From NCBI GenBank assembly GCA_964383505.1, contig CAYLHB010000007.1:1-37697 (forward strand): a DNA stretch of 37,697 bases, read 5' to 3'. This DNA is from CAYLHB01 sp964383505 (GTDB lineage Bacteria > Patescibacteriota > Minisyncoccia > Phycocordibacterales > UBA12088). The position numbers and the translations under genes are program-made. Of this stretch, positions 1 through 7,378 are shown piece by piece. The notes under the pieces were generated by a model that made no database searches, had not been told where the DNA came from, and was given only the letters and a program-made list of their open reading frames with translations. Within the stretch, counting starts at the first letter, position 1, and each line of letters begins with the position of its first letter.

Positions 1-594
1 CTCTCTTGTACTAAAGAAGCGCCCGACACTCTCTGCGATTCTTGTGAAGGGCTGGGTAATCGCTTCGAGCACGCTCGCCAACTGCATACTACCCAACAGA
101 CGCATGTTCGATTCCTCAACATTAGCGACATGTACCTGTGATGGAACATGGCGGATAAACGCCACCACCGTAGTACACAACACCACCACAACGAACACTG
201 CGGTTATCATGCGACGCGCAGTACATACGCTTCTAAGAACTGATGGACTGCCATCCCATTCACTAGGAATGGATGTGACAAGGGGCTTTGATGTGGGACC
301 AGCGGTACTCACATCCGATGTAGTGGTGCCACAATGCCGCCGGTACTCCTCCGCGCGCACGCGTCCAAGCTCCTCCCGTCGCTGGCGACGTTGCTCCTCC
401 CTTACCTCAATAAACGCGTCGAGTGATGACTCACTTACATACCAGACGTTGTCAACCTTCTCGCCCGTAAGTGTTCCTTTCCTGCACAAGCGTGCAACAT
501 AATCCGGCACGATACCAGCTCGCCTACTCGCCTCTTTCAACGACACAAGCACGTCATTATCTGCGTCAGAGAGTTGTTCAGAGGACTCGAACAT
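1..594 (-). CDS. HTH plus transmembrane protein, 3' end cut by window edge
   Basis: An open frame of 198 codons runs from an ATG at 594 through the left edge without a stop, so the C-terminus is outside the window. Residues 15-60 form a MerR/excisionase-like helix-turn-helix (LKEASRRAGIVPDYVARLCR, then a WYV wing). A basic, charged stretch (65-87) and a low-complexity linker follow, then one transmembrane helix at about 129-147 and an amphipathic tail. The HTH aligns with the N-terminus of the protein at 7379-8314 (shared pattern DYV-x-LCR-x(7)-K-V-x(4)-WYV), so the two are paralogs. The predicted topology is DNA-binding domain inside and C-terminus outside. It lies downstream of the ATPase operon on the same strand. 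No Shine-Dalgarno precedes the ATG. Function is unknown; a membrane-tethered regulator, or the anchor of a longer surface protein, are both possible. Confidence 0.8.
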   Translation of the reverse strand, partial: MFESSEQLSDADNDVLVSLKEASRRAGIVPDYVARLCRKGTLTGEKVDNVWYVSESSLDAFIEVREEQRRQRREELGRVRAEEYRRHCGTTTSDVSTAGPTSKPLVTSIPSEWDGSPSVLRSVCTARRMITAVFVVVVLCTTVVAFIRHVPSQVHVANVEESNMRLLGSMQLASVLEAITQPFTRIAESVGRFFSTRE

Positions 595-966
595 GAGTTA
601 CAAAAAAACTAAAAAAAAAATACACATTTCGCTAATTTGCGCTCCAACTATATTTACATTCTACGACGAATGTACACACCTCACGAAGTGAAGTTGGTTC
701 GAATGTTGTGGACAAGTTATGCAACTATAAAAACCACTCAAGATCACTTGGAGACACGCGACTCGAACTGCTTGGTGGCTTGCTCAGACGTAAACTGTGT
801 TCGCATCATTTCTCCAGCAGATATCACGCAGCACAACACTTCACATACCTCGTACCTCAATAGCGTGTGGCAGATTGCCTATACAGTACGATCAGGCAAG
901 GTGCAATCACCTATCAAAGGTAACCTGCAACGCTCAGCAAAAAAGTGAGTATCTCGCTTACACGAG
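595..966. other. intergenic region between ATPase operon and HTH gene
   Basis: No convincing gene is seen in 372 bp. It holds a promoter-like pair on the minus strand (878-906), a 7-bp inverted repeat (TACATTC and GAATGTA around 655-675), an A-rich run at 601-620 and a possible 21-codon minus-strand reading frame preceded by GGAG near 815. A weak hairpin followed by T6 (minus strand, about 942-966) could end the ATPase operon transcript. Confidence 0.5.
878..906 (-). promoter_or_regulatory. candidate sigma70-type promoter
   Basis: On the minus strand TTGCAC (906-901) is followed after exactly 17 nt by TATAGG (883-878). It would start a transcript near 871 running into the HTH gene at 594 with a leader of about 275 nt. 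This is pattern evidence only. Confidence 0.45.
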
Positions 967-1248
967 TTACACAATATTTCCGAAAATTTTAACAACGTTT
1001 GCTTGCACAACTATGACGGATTGAGCAAATGAAAACGTGTGTTCACTCCCATCGATAGCCCGCAGTCGCACGGGGTAATCGTTCACCAACGTGATAAAAT
1101 TTGCATGATTAGGTAGAATGTCAAAATCTCCTTGTGTGTTCCTAGAGCTTACAGAAAGTGCTTCACCTTCCCACAACAGCTTTGCAGAGCTAAGCACTAA
1201 TATCTTTAACGTCTGGTTTGATGTTCCCGGTGCAGCTATCTTTGTCAT
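967..1248 (-). CDS. atpC: F-type ATPase epsilon subunit, N-terminal domain only
   Basis: This 93-residue protein matches the beta-sandwich domain of F1 epsilon, with the hallmark GDFDILPNHANFITLV at about residues 40-55. Epsilon usually has 130-140 residues; the C-terminal helical hairpin that inhibits ATP hydrolysis in bacterial F1 is absent. The subunit sits on gamma at the foot of the central stalk and contacts the c-ring loop. Its start overlaps the stop of the beta gene by 4 bp (ATGA), so it is probably translationally coupled and is the last gene of the operon. Loss of the inhibitory hairpin fits an enzyme run in the hydrolysis direction, but short epsilons also exist in true synthases. 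Confidence 0.9.
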   Translation of the reverse strand: MTKIAAPGTSNQTLKILVLSSAKLLWEGEALSVSSRNTQGDFDILPNHANFITLVNDYPVRLRAIDGSEHTFSFAQSVIVVQANVVKIFGNIV

Positions 1249-2639
1249 TCGTGTTGATCAATACTTTGTATGGTGCCTATTCCCATGAGCTGTTCTGGAG
1301 AACGCGTGTCAACAGCTCCGTCTAGGATGCTTTGTACATCACGCACAGTTTCCTCAACCCTTACGTACACTCCACTCTTCCCAGTTTGTGCCTCCGCGCT
1401 AAAGAAAGGCTGTGTCATGTAGTTAATGAGCTTCTGACCGCGGTCATAGATAATTTGATTCACTGAGGAGAGCTCATCCTTTCCCATAATAGAGGCAATG
1501 CGCGCGAGCTTTTCATGCTCGGATAGAAGTTCCATTGCACGAACAAGTGCGCGGTAGTGTGCAACACCGATTATTGCCTCGTCTGCAATATTTGAACGTG
1601 AACGAGCAAGATCTATTGCTGGCAAACGATTATTTTGAGCGATATCTCGTGATAGAATAATAATAGAGTCCATGTGAGGGAGCGAAGAGGCGACGCTTGG
1701 GTTACTCAATTCATCCGCCGGAAGATAGAGGGTTTGCACGGAAGTCACGTGTCCATTTTGCGTACTAGCAATTCTGCTTTCGAACTGAGCAATCTCTGTT
1801 TGAAGCGTCGGCTGGTACCCCAATTCTGATGGTATCTCGCCTAAAAGAGTTGACAACTCGCTTCCAGCTTGTAAAAAGCGAAATATATTGTCCACAAAAA
1901 ACAGTACGTTTTTCTTTTCAACATCTCGAAAGTGTTCAACCATTGCAGCGGCCGACCAAGCGGTCCTGAAGCGCACAGCGGCATTTTTGTTAATATTCCC
2001 AAGAATCATTACCACCCGATTAAGTACGCTAGTTTCGCTTAGCCATTGAAGGAGCTCATATCCCTCACGAGTGCGCTCCCCGATGCCCGCAAATACCGCA
2101 TACCCATCGTGGCTCGCCATGAGATTCCTCACTATCTCGTACATGAGGATTGTTTTACCAACACCCGCCCCTCCCACGAGCACGATGGAACCCCCTTTGC
2201 GCATGGGGACGAAAAAGTCTATCGCTTTGATACCTGTTTCAAGCACTTCTGCTGCGTGTGCGATGGGTGCATGCGCGGATTCTCCAAGGAGGTGAATTGA
2301 GCGACGCTCGCCCTCTACCGGCCCCTTCCCGTCCACAGGCTCACCATAGAGATCAAATGTCCGCCCAAGCGTCGCAGTACCCACGGGGACCGAGATTTCC
2401 GTCCCTGTACTCACCATCACCATCCCCCTAGCTACACTCTTTGGTGAAGAAAGGAGGAGGCACTCAATATCTCGATCTGACACATACTTGTACACCTCAA
2501 GGCGAACCGAACTATCTTCCCGCGAGACAAGGAGCTCGTGCGCCTTTGGTCGATAGGAAGCGTCACACACCACGCCGACCACCTGTCCGCGCACCGAGCG
2601 AATACGTCCGACTGAAACTAGTGGCTGAATTTCTGCCAT
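1245..2639 (-). CDS. atpD: F-type ATPase beta subunit (catalytic)
   Basis: Catalytic nucleotide-binding subunit of F1, 464 residues. The P-loop GGAGVGKT is intact at 156-163, the catalytic GERTREG at 187-193 is conserved, and Walker B reads FFVDNIFRF at 247-255, followed by the conserved AGSELSTLLGEIPSELGYQP. ATP hydrolysis should therefore be possible. Divergent points: the usual MNEPPGAR segment reads INKNAAVR (about 216-223), the adenine-pocket IYPAVDPL reads RLPAIDLA (338-345), so the usual Tyr is missing, and the DELSEED torque loop reads DELSSVN (388-394). The gene overlaps the gamma gene by 22 bp upstream and the epsilon gene by 4 bp downstream. Confidence 0.96.
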   Translation of the reverse strand: MAEIQPLVSVGRIRSVRGQVVGVVCDASYRPKAHELLVSREDSSVRLEVYKYVSDRDIECLLLSSPKSVARGMVMVSTGTEISVPVGTATLGRTFDLYGEPVDGKGPVEGERRSIHLLGESAHAPIAHAAEVLETGIKAIDFFVPMRKGGSIVLVGGAGVGKTILMYEIVRNLMASHDGYAVFAGIGERTREGYELLQWLSETSVLNRVVMILGNINKNAAVRFRTAWSAAAMVEHFRDVEKKNVLFFVDNIFRFLQAGSELSTLLGEIPSELGYQPTLQTEIAQFESRIASTQNGHVTSVQTLYLPADELSNPSVASSLPHMDSIIILSRDIAQNNRLPAIDLARSRSNIADEAIIGVAHYRALVRAMELLSEHEKLARIASIMGKDELSSVNQIIYDRGQKLINYMTQPFFSAEAQTGKSGVYVRVEETVRDVQSILDGAVDTRSPEQLMGIGTIQSIDQHE

Positions 2640-3475
2640 TGTAGGAAACCATTGAACGTATTGAGCATGCGCGCACTCATCTCTCCCATTCTCTCACGCC
2701 TCACTGTGCGTTGCTCACGACGAGCCAAGGTCTTAGCATTATCCTCGGCTTCGTCCATACGCACAAGACGTGCACTCACACGTGAGAGCTCCGTTTCGAG
2801 GAGGAGTCGCGCAAAGAGTACGTAGCGCACCTGCATATCGAAAAAGGGAAACATGTTGACAATTTCAGGCTCAAGTATGTAGCGCATATCGTCGTCACGA
2901 TCCTCTTCTGTCTTACTCTGCACTTCGTCTTTTGACGAGAAGGTGATGTCGAGCACCGCGGCATCTTGCCGCATGACCGAGGTGAAGCCCGGGTAGTACA
3001 CGAGTACATGGTAGTACGACTTTGAGGTGGCAAGGAACGCGCGCATCTCATCGTCAGTCGGTGTATCGTCCTTAAACTGCGCGAAACGCACCTCGCGACG
3101 CTTCTTCCCCACTCGCTTCCAGAGTGTCCGTCCCGTCTCTCCAATGATGAGGCAAGTGGAATCAGGCGATGTCGCGTGCAAGAATCGTTCAATAACCGTC
3201 CGATTGAGCGAGCCGTAGAAGTGGTGGTTGCTTGTGAACGCGACATGCAGTGTCTCCCCCTTGCTCTGTACCAGCTCTCCCCGACCCTCCTTGCGAGCGA
3301 TGCGGGAGATGAGCCGGTAGAGCTCACCAAGCTCCTTGTAAAATCGGTCGTTGCGATCAAACCTATCTCGAAGTCGCTTAAGCTCGATGGCGCTCACATC
3401 GCGCAAGGTGCCCGTAATGTCACGAGCGATTTCATAGTCTTCGAGGAGCTGTTGGTGGTACCCTATCGTTGGCAT
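2618..3475 (-). CDS. atpG: F-type ATPase gamma subunit, divergent
   Basis: Central rotating stalk of F1, 285 residues, close to the family length. The assignment rests mainly on position between alpha and beta and on the architecture: N- and C-terminal long charged helices around an alpha/beta middle (about 75-170, with VAFTSNHHFYGSLNR corresponding to the usual SDRGLCGGLN segment). The C-terminal helix has the NA...L.R..Q..R.E.M.EM..ML...N.F pattern of the gamma coiled coil. The usual N-terminal RIRSVKNTQKIT signature is not recognisable. It overlaps the alpha gene by 13 bp and the beta gene by 22 bp. Confidence 0.85.
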   Translation of the reverse strand: MPTIGYHQQLLEDYEIARDITGTLRDVSAIELKRLRDRFDRNDRFYKELGELYRLISRIARKEGRGELVQSKGETLHVAFTSNHHFYGSLNRTVIERFLHATSPDSTCLIIGETGRTLWKRVGKKRREVRFAQFKDDTPTDDEMRAFLATSKSYYHVLVYYPGFTSVMRQDAAVLDITFSSKDEVQSKTEEDRDDDMRYILEPEIVNMFPFFDMQVRYVLFARLLLETELSRVSARLVRMDEAEDNAKTLARREQRTVRRERMGEMSARMLNTFNGFLQWQKFSH

Positions 3476-4929
3476 ATGTGCTCAAATATGTTGCGCGAAG
3501 CTTCGACCTTACGCAGAAAATCCTGCAATGACGTTCCATGCCGTGCATCGTGGCGAAGGTCGTCAAGTCCTTTGTGTGTTGCGGCTGCATCGTAGAGCTT
3601 CTGTTTGTGCTCGCGCACAAACCTTGCATCACGGTCACCCTCAATGAACGTGGTAAACGGGAGCGCGAGCACGATAGTCTGCGCGTCGAGCGAAAGACGC
3701 GTGCCGTGCGCAACTGAAAGAAGCTCGAGAAGGGAGGTTCCGGTCGCAAGCACACTGCGCACTGCCTCGGACAGTTCTCCACCAAAACGCGTAAACTTCT
3801 CGTTTGCGCGAAGGTCGGCGAGTGTTCGCACGATGGCGGCGCCCAGTTGCTTCCCGACTGCACTCTGCGTACGTTTTCCCACACGCGTGACCGACTCCTC
3901 TATGGAAATTGCCGGGTGGTGACCCCGGGAAAAAAGCGAGGGAGAGAACGAGAGGTGCCCGTCGGTCGTACCCATGATATTGGTGGTGATGAAATCGGTG
4001 TACCCTTCGATGTCGGTTTGGAGAATGGGGAGAAGTGTAATGGTCGCCCCCCCTACAAACGAACCCGCCTGTTCGATGAGGTGCGCATGCTGGTAAAAAA
4101 TGTCGCCCGGGTACGACTCTCGGCCTGGGAGCCTGCCGGCGAGGAGTGCAATTTCACGTAGGTATTTCGCGTGTGTGTAGAGATCGTCGATAATGAGGAG
4201 CACGTGCCGGCCCTCACGCTCGAAGTGGCGCGCTATTGAAAACGCCACCGAAGGTGCGAGGTAAATGAGTGGCGTGGGTTCGTGGGAGCCCGCCATCACG
4301 ATAACGGTGCGCGCTGCCGCAACTCCAAGAAGACTCTCGGAAAAACTTCTCACCGCACCTGCGGACTTCCCCACTGCACAGTAAATTGTCACCGTGTCGG
4401 TGCCCTCTTGATTCGCGACCACGTCGTGCACAAACTGCTCGATACCACTCCGTACCGACCCCATAAGGAGCTCTCGTTGACCTCGCCCAATGGGAAGCAC
4501 CGAATCAATGAGCGGTAGGCCTGTCACAAACTGCTCGGTTATGGGTGCCCGCTCCATGATACCCGGTGCTTCACGCTCGAGCTCAAGCGGGGCATTAGGG
4601 CGTGGGAGCGGTTCTCTCCCGTCAATCGCAACCCCGAGCGCGGAAATCGTGCGACCAAAGAGACGCTCGCCAATATAGAGTTGGCGTTCACGGTCGGTGA
4701 GCGAATAACGGGCACCCGGTCTCGTGTCGAGCGTATCAAGTGCGAGCGCCTCAACTGTGTCTTTGTGGAGTGCGGTCACGAGCGCTCGTGCTCCCTCCTC
4801 GTGCTCCAACACATCGTGCACCCGCACGGTTGGAAGCCCCTCAAGCGTGAGGAGGTACTGTTTAGACGATCGGACAAATCCGATCTCACGCCCCTCTTCC
4901 TTTGTTGCCCACGGATCCATAGGTGTCAA
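3463..4929 (-). CDS. atpA: F-type ATPase alpha subunit with degenerate P-loop
   Basis: Non-catalytic alpha subunit of F1, 488 residues (usual about 500). Recognisable are GRGQRELLMG at about 148-157, LLIIDDLYTHAKYLREIALL, GRLPGRESYPGDIFYQHAHLIEQAG, TDGHLSF and the arginine-finger region SVTRVG, where Arg is kept. The P-loop, normally GDRQTGKT, reads GSVRSGIE at 157-164: both the Lys and the Thr are gone, so alpha is unlikely to bind Mg-nucleotide normally. The N-terminal crown domain is short and divergent. The frame begins inside the last 44 bp of the delta gene; an ATG three codons in is an alternative start. The kept Arg finger implies it still helps beta hydrolyse ATP. Confidence 0.93.
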   Translation of the reverse strand: MTPMDPWATKEEGREIGFVRSSKQYLLTLEGLPTVRVHDVLEHEEGARALVTALHKDTVEALALDTLDTRPGARYSLTDRERQLYIGERLFGRTISALGVAIDGREPLPRPNAPLELEREAPGIMERAPITEQFVTGLPLIDSVLPIGRGQRELLMGSVRSGIEQFVHDVVANQEGTDTVTIYCAVGKSAGAVRSFSESLLGVAAARTVIVMAGSHEPTPLIYLAPSVAFSIARHFEREGRHVLLIIDDLYTHAKYLREIALLAGRLPGRESYPGDIFYQHAHLIEQAGSFVGGATITLLPILQTDIEGYTDFITTNIMGTTDGHLSFSPSLFSRGHHPAISIEESVTRVGKRTQSAVGKQLGAAIVRTLADLRANEKFTRFGGELSEAVRSVLATGTSLLELLSVAHGTRLSLDAQTIVLALPFTTFIEGDRDARFVREHKQKLYDAAATHKGLDDLRHDARHGTSLQDFLRKVEASRNIFEHICQR

Positions 4930-5425
4930 ACATCTTCACCACCTGCTCTCGACGCGCACGCACAAAGTGGCGCAATGAGAAATCGTGAAAGGTATCGCGC
5001 CACACAAACGCACATCCCCCGACCGCACGCGCGTCCACGTGGAGCTCAAGCATGAGGTTTGGGTCGAGGTGCTCCCTCACCCACGCACCAACGCGCGCGG
5101 TGTGGGTGCTGTCGAGCTCAACCGGTGTGTAGAGCCTAAGCACCGGGAGCCCACGTACGTCCTCCTCCACACTCGGGAGCATCACGCGGAGCGACTCGAG
5201 CGATACCTTCTCGCGCGTAAAGGCCTTCTCCCAGTCCAGAAGTGCGGCGACACTCCCCTCATCTGCTCGCTCGCGCGCAAGCACCGCACTTAAGGTTAGT
5301 GTGGCACCCTCCGCCCCTCCAAACAGCTTCGCCTCCAGATACGCCCGCAAAAAACCGAAGCGGCGAAGGAGGTCATTCACCGTGTAGGTATTTGTAAGGA
5401 CGATGGCGATAACTTTCGGTGTCAT
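4886..5425 (-). CDS. atpH: F-type ATPase delta subunit
   Basis: Peripheral-stalk subunit of 179 residues, the usual size, which links b to the top of alpha3beta3. The C-terminal part is the best match: a VGGCAFVWRDTFHDFS segment corresponds to the family's GG..V..GD..YD.S strand-turn, followed by a final basic helix. The N-terminal helical domain is divergent. Its end overlaps the alpha gene by 44 bp, an unusually long overlap, and its start lies 9 bp after the b gene stop. The position between b and alpha is canonical for bacterial atp operons. Confidence 0.85.
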   Translation of the reverse strand: MTPKVIAIVLTNTYTVNDLLRRFGFLRAYLEAKLFGGAEGATLTLSAVLARERADEGSVAALLDWEKAFTREKVSLESLRVMLPSVEEDVRGLPVLRLYTPVELDSTHTARVGAWVREHLDPNLMLELHVDARAVGGCAFVWRDTFHDFSLRHFVRARREQVVKMFDTYGSVGNKGRGA

Positions 5426-5434
5426 GGTGAAATG

Positions 5435-6322
5435 CTACACAAACACACCACTGCTCTTTGCCTCATCGAGTGCCTTTAAGACCAGATCGGCATGCTCCTC
5501 AACTGAGAGCTGTTTTCCGAGTGCAATCTGCGCGGTCTCACTCACCAAAGTGAGAATACGCTCATCCACAAGCGCGAGACGCGCACGTCGATACCCCTCG
5601 ACTTCAGTCGAAATTGCGGCGAACTGCTCCTCCAGATTTTTTTTGAGAAGTGCGTCGAGACCCTTTGCGACCTCAAGGATACTCGCCGCGGTCTGTGATC
5701 CTATCTTGCGCATCTCTTGCCGCACAATTTCCAGGTTTTTGTCCGATTCATTTGCCGCCGCCTCTTCGAGTGCGACCGCAAGGTGCTGGATACCCTTCTT
5801 CACGTTATCTACCTCACCCGCCATCACCTCAAAGAGCCCCCCCGCTTGTGCACTGAAGGAGCGCATACTCTCTTGTGCCTGACTTCCACTCTCATTCACC
5901 CTGTCTTCAACCCGTGCGAGCGCGGATATAAAGTTTTTCGTCGCATCGAGGTGCTGTTTTTGTATGTCGTATGAGAGCTCTTTGAGCACTCGGTCAAGTT
6001 TGTCGCCATACACCTCCACCACACGCTGGAGCTCCCGCTTGTCGTTTTCGAGTACCTTCACTCGCTCCCGCTCAAGCTCCGCACGCAGTGTGCGCGCTTC
6101 GGCCGCCGCCGCCTCAATGATGGCGTTTGCCCTATGCTCCGCCTCCACCACACCTGCGCTCTGTGCCCTGCGGCGCGTAAGTCGCCAGAGAAAAATTCCC
6201 GCCACCACCACGACCACAAGCAAACCCGCAAGTGAGAGCACGATCACGGGTGAGAGTGCATCTGCCGGCACCCCCTCTCCACCTTGGGGCGCACCGCCTT
6301 GAAAAAGATTAGTGAACTCCAT
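5435..6322 (-). CDS. atpF: F-type ATPase b-like stator subunit, extended
   Basis: One transmembrane helix (about 25-47, ending in basic residues WRLTRRR) is followed by about 240 residues of Ala/Glu/Arg-rich coiled coil, the b-subunit design. The C-terminal 55 residues (YRRARLALVDERILTLV then ALGKQLSVEEHADLVLKAL) strongly resemble the end of bacterial b that docks on delta. At 295 residues it is almost twice the usual 150-170. The middle (about 115-215) also has hydrophobic and Ser/Gln-rich stretches not typical of b. It follows the c-like gene by 1 bp and precedes delta by 9 bp. A longer stator would reach further or anchor something extra. Confidence 0.85.
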   Translation of the reverse strand: MEFTNLFQGGAPQGGEGVPADALSPVIVLSLAGLLVVVVVAGIFLWRLTRRRAQSAGVVEAEHRANAIIEAAAAEARTLRAELERERVKVLENDKRELQRVVEVYGDKLDRVLKELSYDIQKQHLDATKNFISALARVEDRVNESGSQAQESMRSFSAQAGGLFEVMAGEVDNVKKGIQHLAVALEEAAANESDKNLEIVRQEMRKIGSQTAASILEVAKGLDALLKKNLEEQFAAISTEVEGYRRARLALVDERILTLVSETAQIALGKQLSVEEHADLVLKALDEAKSSGVFV

Positions 6323-6323
6323 A

Positions 6324-7193
6324 CTACACAGGATACATAATAATAAACGCGCCTATACCAAACCCCACCAAACAAATGAGAATGATGAGCATACTGTTCC
6401 AAAACATCATTGAAAGAATGTACGTCTTCGCGAGCGGGTTGCGCCCCACCGATGCGATACTCTCCGAGAGCGAGCCGCCAAAGTTCCGTAGCGCCACAAA
6501 GAGTGCACCAAGTGCGACCGCCGCCGCGATGAGGTACCGCAGGAGGTCAAGAATGCTTTTCCCCTCCGGCACCACAGGTGCACCATCTTCCGTAAACCCA
6601 GCCCCCATTGTACTCGTCGCAACCTCGCTCTCTGGCGTATACACACCGATACGCAACGCAACGGGGAGATGCCCGACACGAACAGTGCGTCCGTCAACCA
6701 ACACCGACTCCTCTTCCACCCCCGGTGCGGGAAAGTCTTGGAGCGCTATCCCCAATACAACTCCCTGTTTGGTGGTATCCGCCTTCATTGCAACACCTAC
6801 CACATACGAGCTTGTGAGGTAGTCACCCGCACGTATACTCCCCCCTTCGGTGGAGACACGCACTCTCGCCTCACCAAAACGCACCAGCGGCACCATACCA
6901 GGTACATCCTCCTCCCCATCGGTAATGAGGAGTGTGGGGTCGGTCACCACGACGCCAAACAAATCCTTGTCGCCTGGCACCGACGAGCGCTCGTAGAACC
7001 CCGTCTCAACATTGTGGGAGACAAGGTCTCCATCCTCTACCGCGCCCCGCACAGGAAACGAGGTGGCAATCGCCGTTCCCGTGGCAAACGCACGCGCAAG
7101 AGGCGTGAGCAGAAGTGTTGCGCCACAGGCACCCAGCAACAGCCCGCAGAGCAGTATTACAGAAACTACGCTCCGACGAGCGTGAGTGCCCAT
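6324..7193 (-). CDS. ATPase c-like hairpin fused to a secreted beta-rich domain
   Basis: 289 residues. A signal or anchor helix (9-33) is followed by a predicted extracytoplasmic domain (about 36-212) rich in beta-type sequence with SIRAGDYLTSSYVVGVAMKA near 119-138, a pattern I associate with tailspike/Peptidase_G2-like domains. The C-terminal 75 residues form a helical hairpin (about 219-236 and 258-286) whose connecting loop, SLSESIASVGRNPLAK (241-256), closely matches the polar loop of F-type c subunits (EAIARQP/GRNP). Topology agrees with c: both hairpin ends outside, loop inside. The position just upstream of b is that of atpE. The second helix (YILSMMFWNSMLIILICLVG) has no Asp or Glu, so the ion-binding carboxylate is missing. 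Read as a c-derived rotor protein that does not carry ions; the c homology is strong in the loop and only inferred elsewhere. Confidence 0.75.
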   Translation of the reverse strand: MGTHARRSVVSVILLCGLLLGACGATLLLTPLARAFATGTAIATSFPVRGAVEDGDLVSHNVETGFYERSSVPGDKDLFGVVVTDPTLLITDGEEDVPGMVPLVRFGEARVRVSTEGGSIRAGDYLTSSYVVGVAMKADTTKQGVVLGIALQDFPAPGVEEESVLVDGRTVRVGHLPVALRIGVYTPESEVATSTMGAGFTEDGAPVVPEGKSILDLLRYLIAAAVALGALFVALRNFGGSLSESIASVGRNPLAKTYILSMMFWNSMLIILICLVGFGIGAFIIMYPV

Positions 7194-7199
7194 ACTTAG

Positions 7200-7205
7200 A
7201 GCATA
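7200..7205 (-). promoter_or_regulatory. -10 element of the ATPase operon, leaderless start
   Basis: TATGCT on the minus strand ends exactly 6 nt before the ATG at 7193, putting the predicted transcription start at or next to the start codon. There is no Shine-Dalgarno and no clear -35 box. Confidence 0.45.
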
Positions 7206-7378
7206 GCACCAAGTCAGCTACTCACACGCACGCCACATGTGAATAGTCTACGACATACGTAATTGCACTGTGTGAGTTTCGAAGTGCCGGGGAACGACAC
7301 CGTAGGGCGCATGAGCATGCTGTGAGAGGTGCATGGTGCAGGTAACACAGAAGCACGGTAATTACCCACCTCGTGAAG

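Noticed and set aside
44..502. 152-codon plus-strand frame
   Set aside because: It is antisense to the HTH-TM gene at 1-594, which has a recognisable domain and membrane helix; the plus frame has none.
741..830. tRNA-like T-loop (GACTCGAACTGC)
   Set aside because: The flanking bases do not form a 5-bp T-stem and no acceptor or anticodon stem can be built.
637..948. Plus-strand frame of 103 codons in the ATPase/HTH gap
   Set aside because: No family resemblance, no ribosome site, and composition like random translation of AT-rich DNA.
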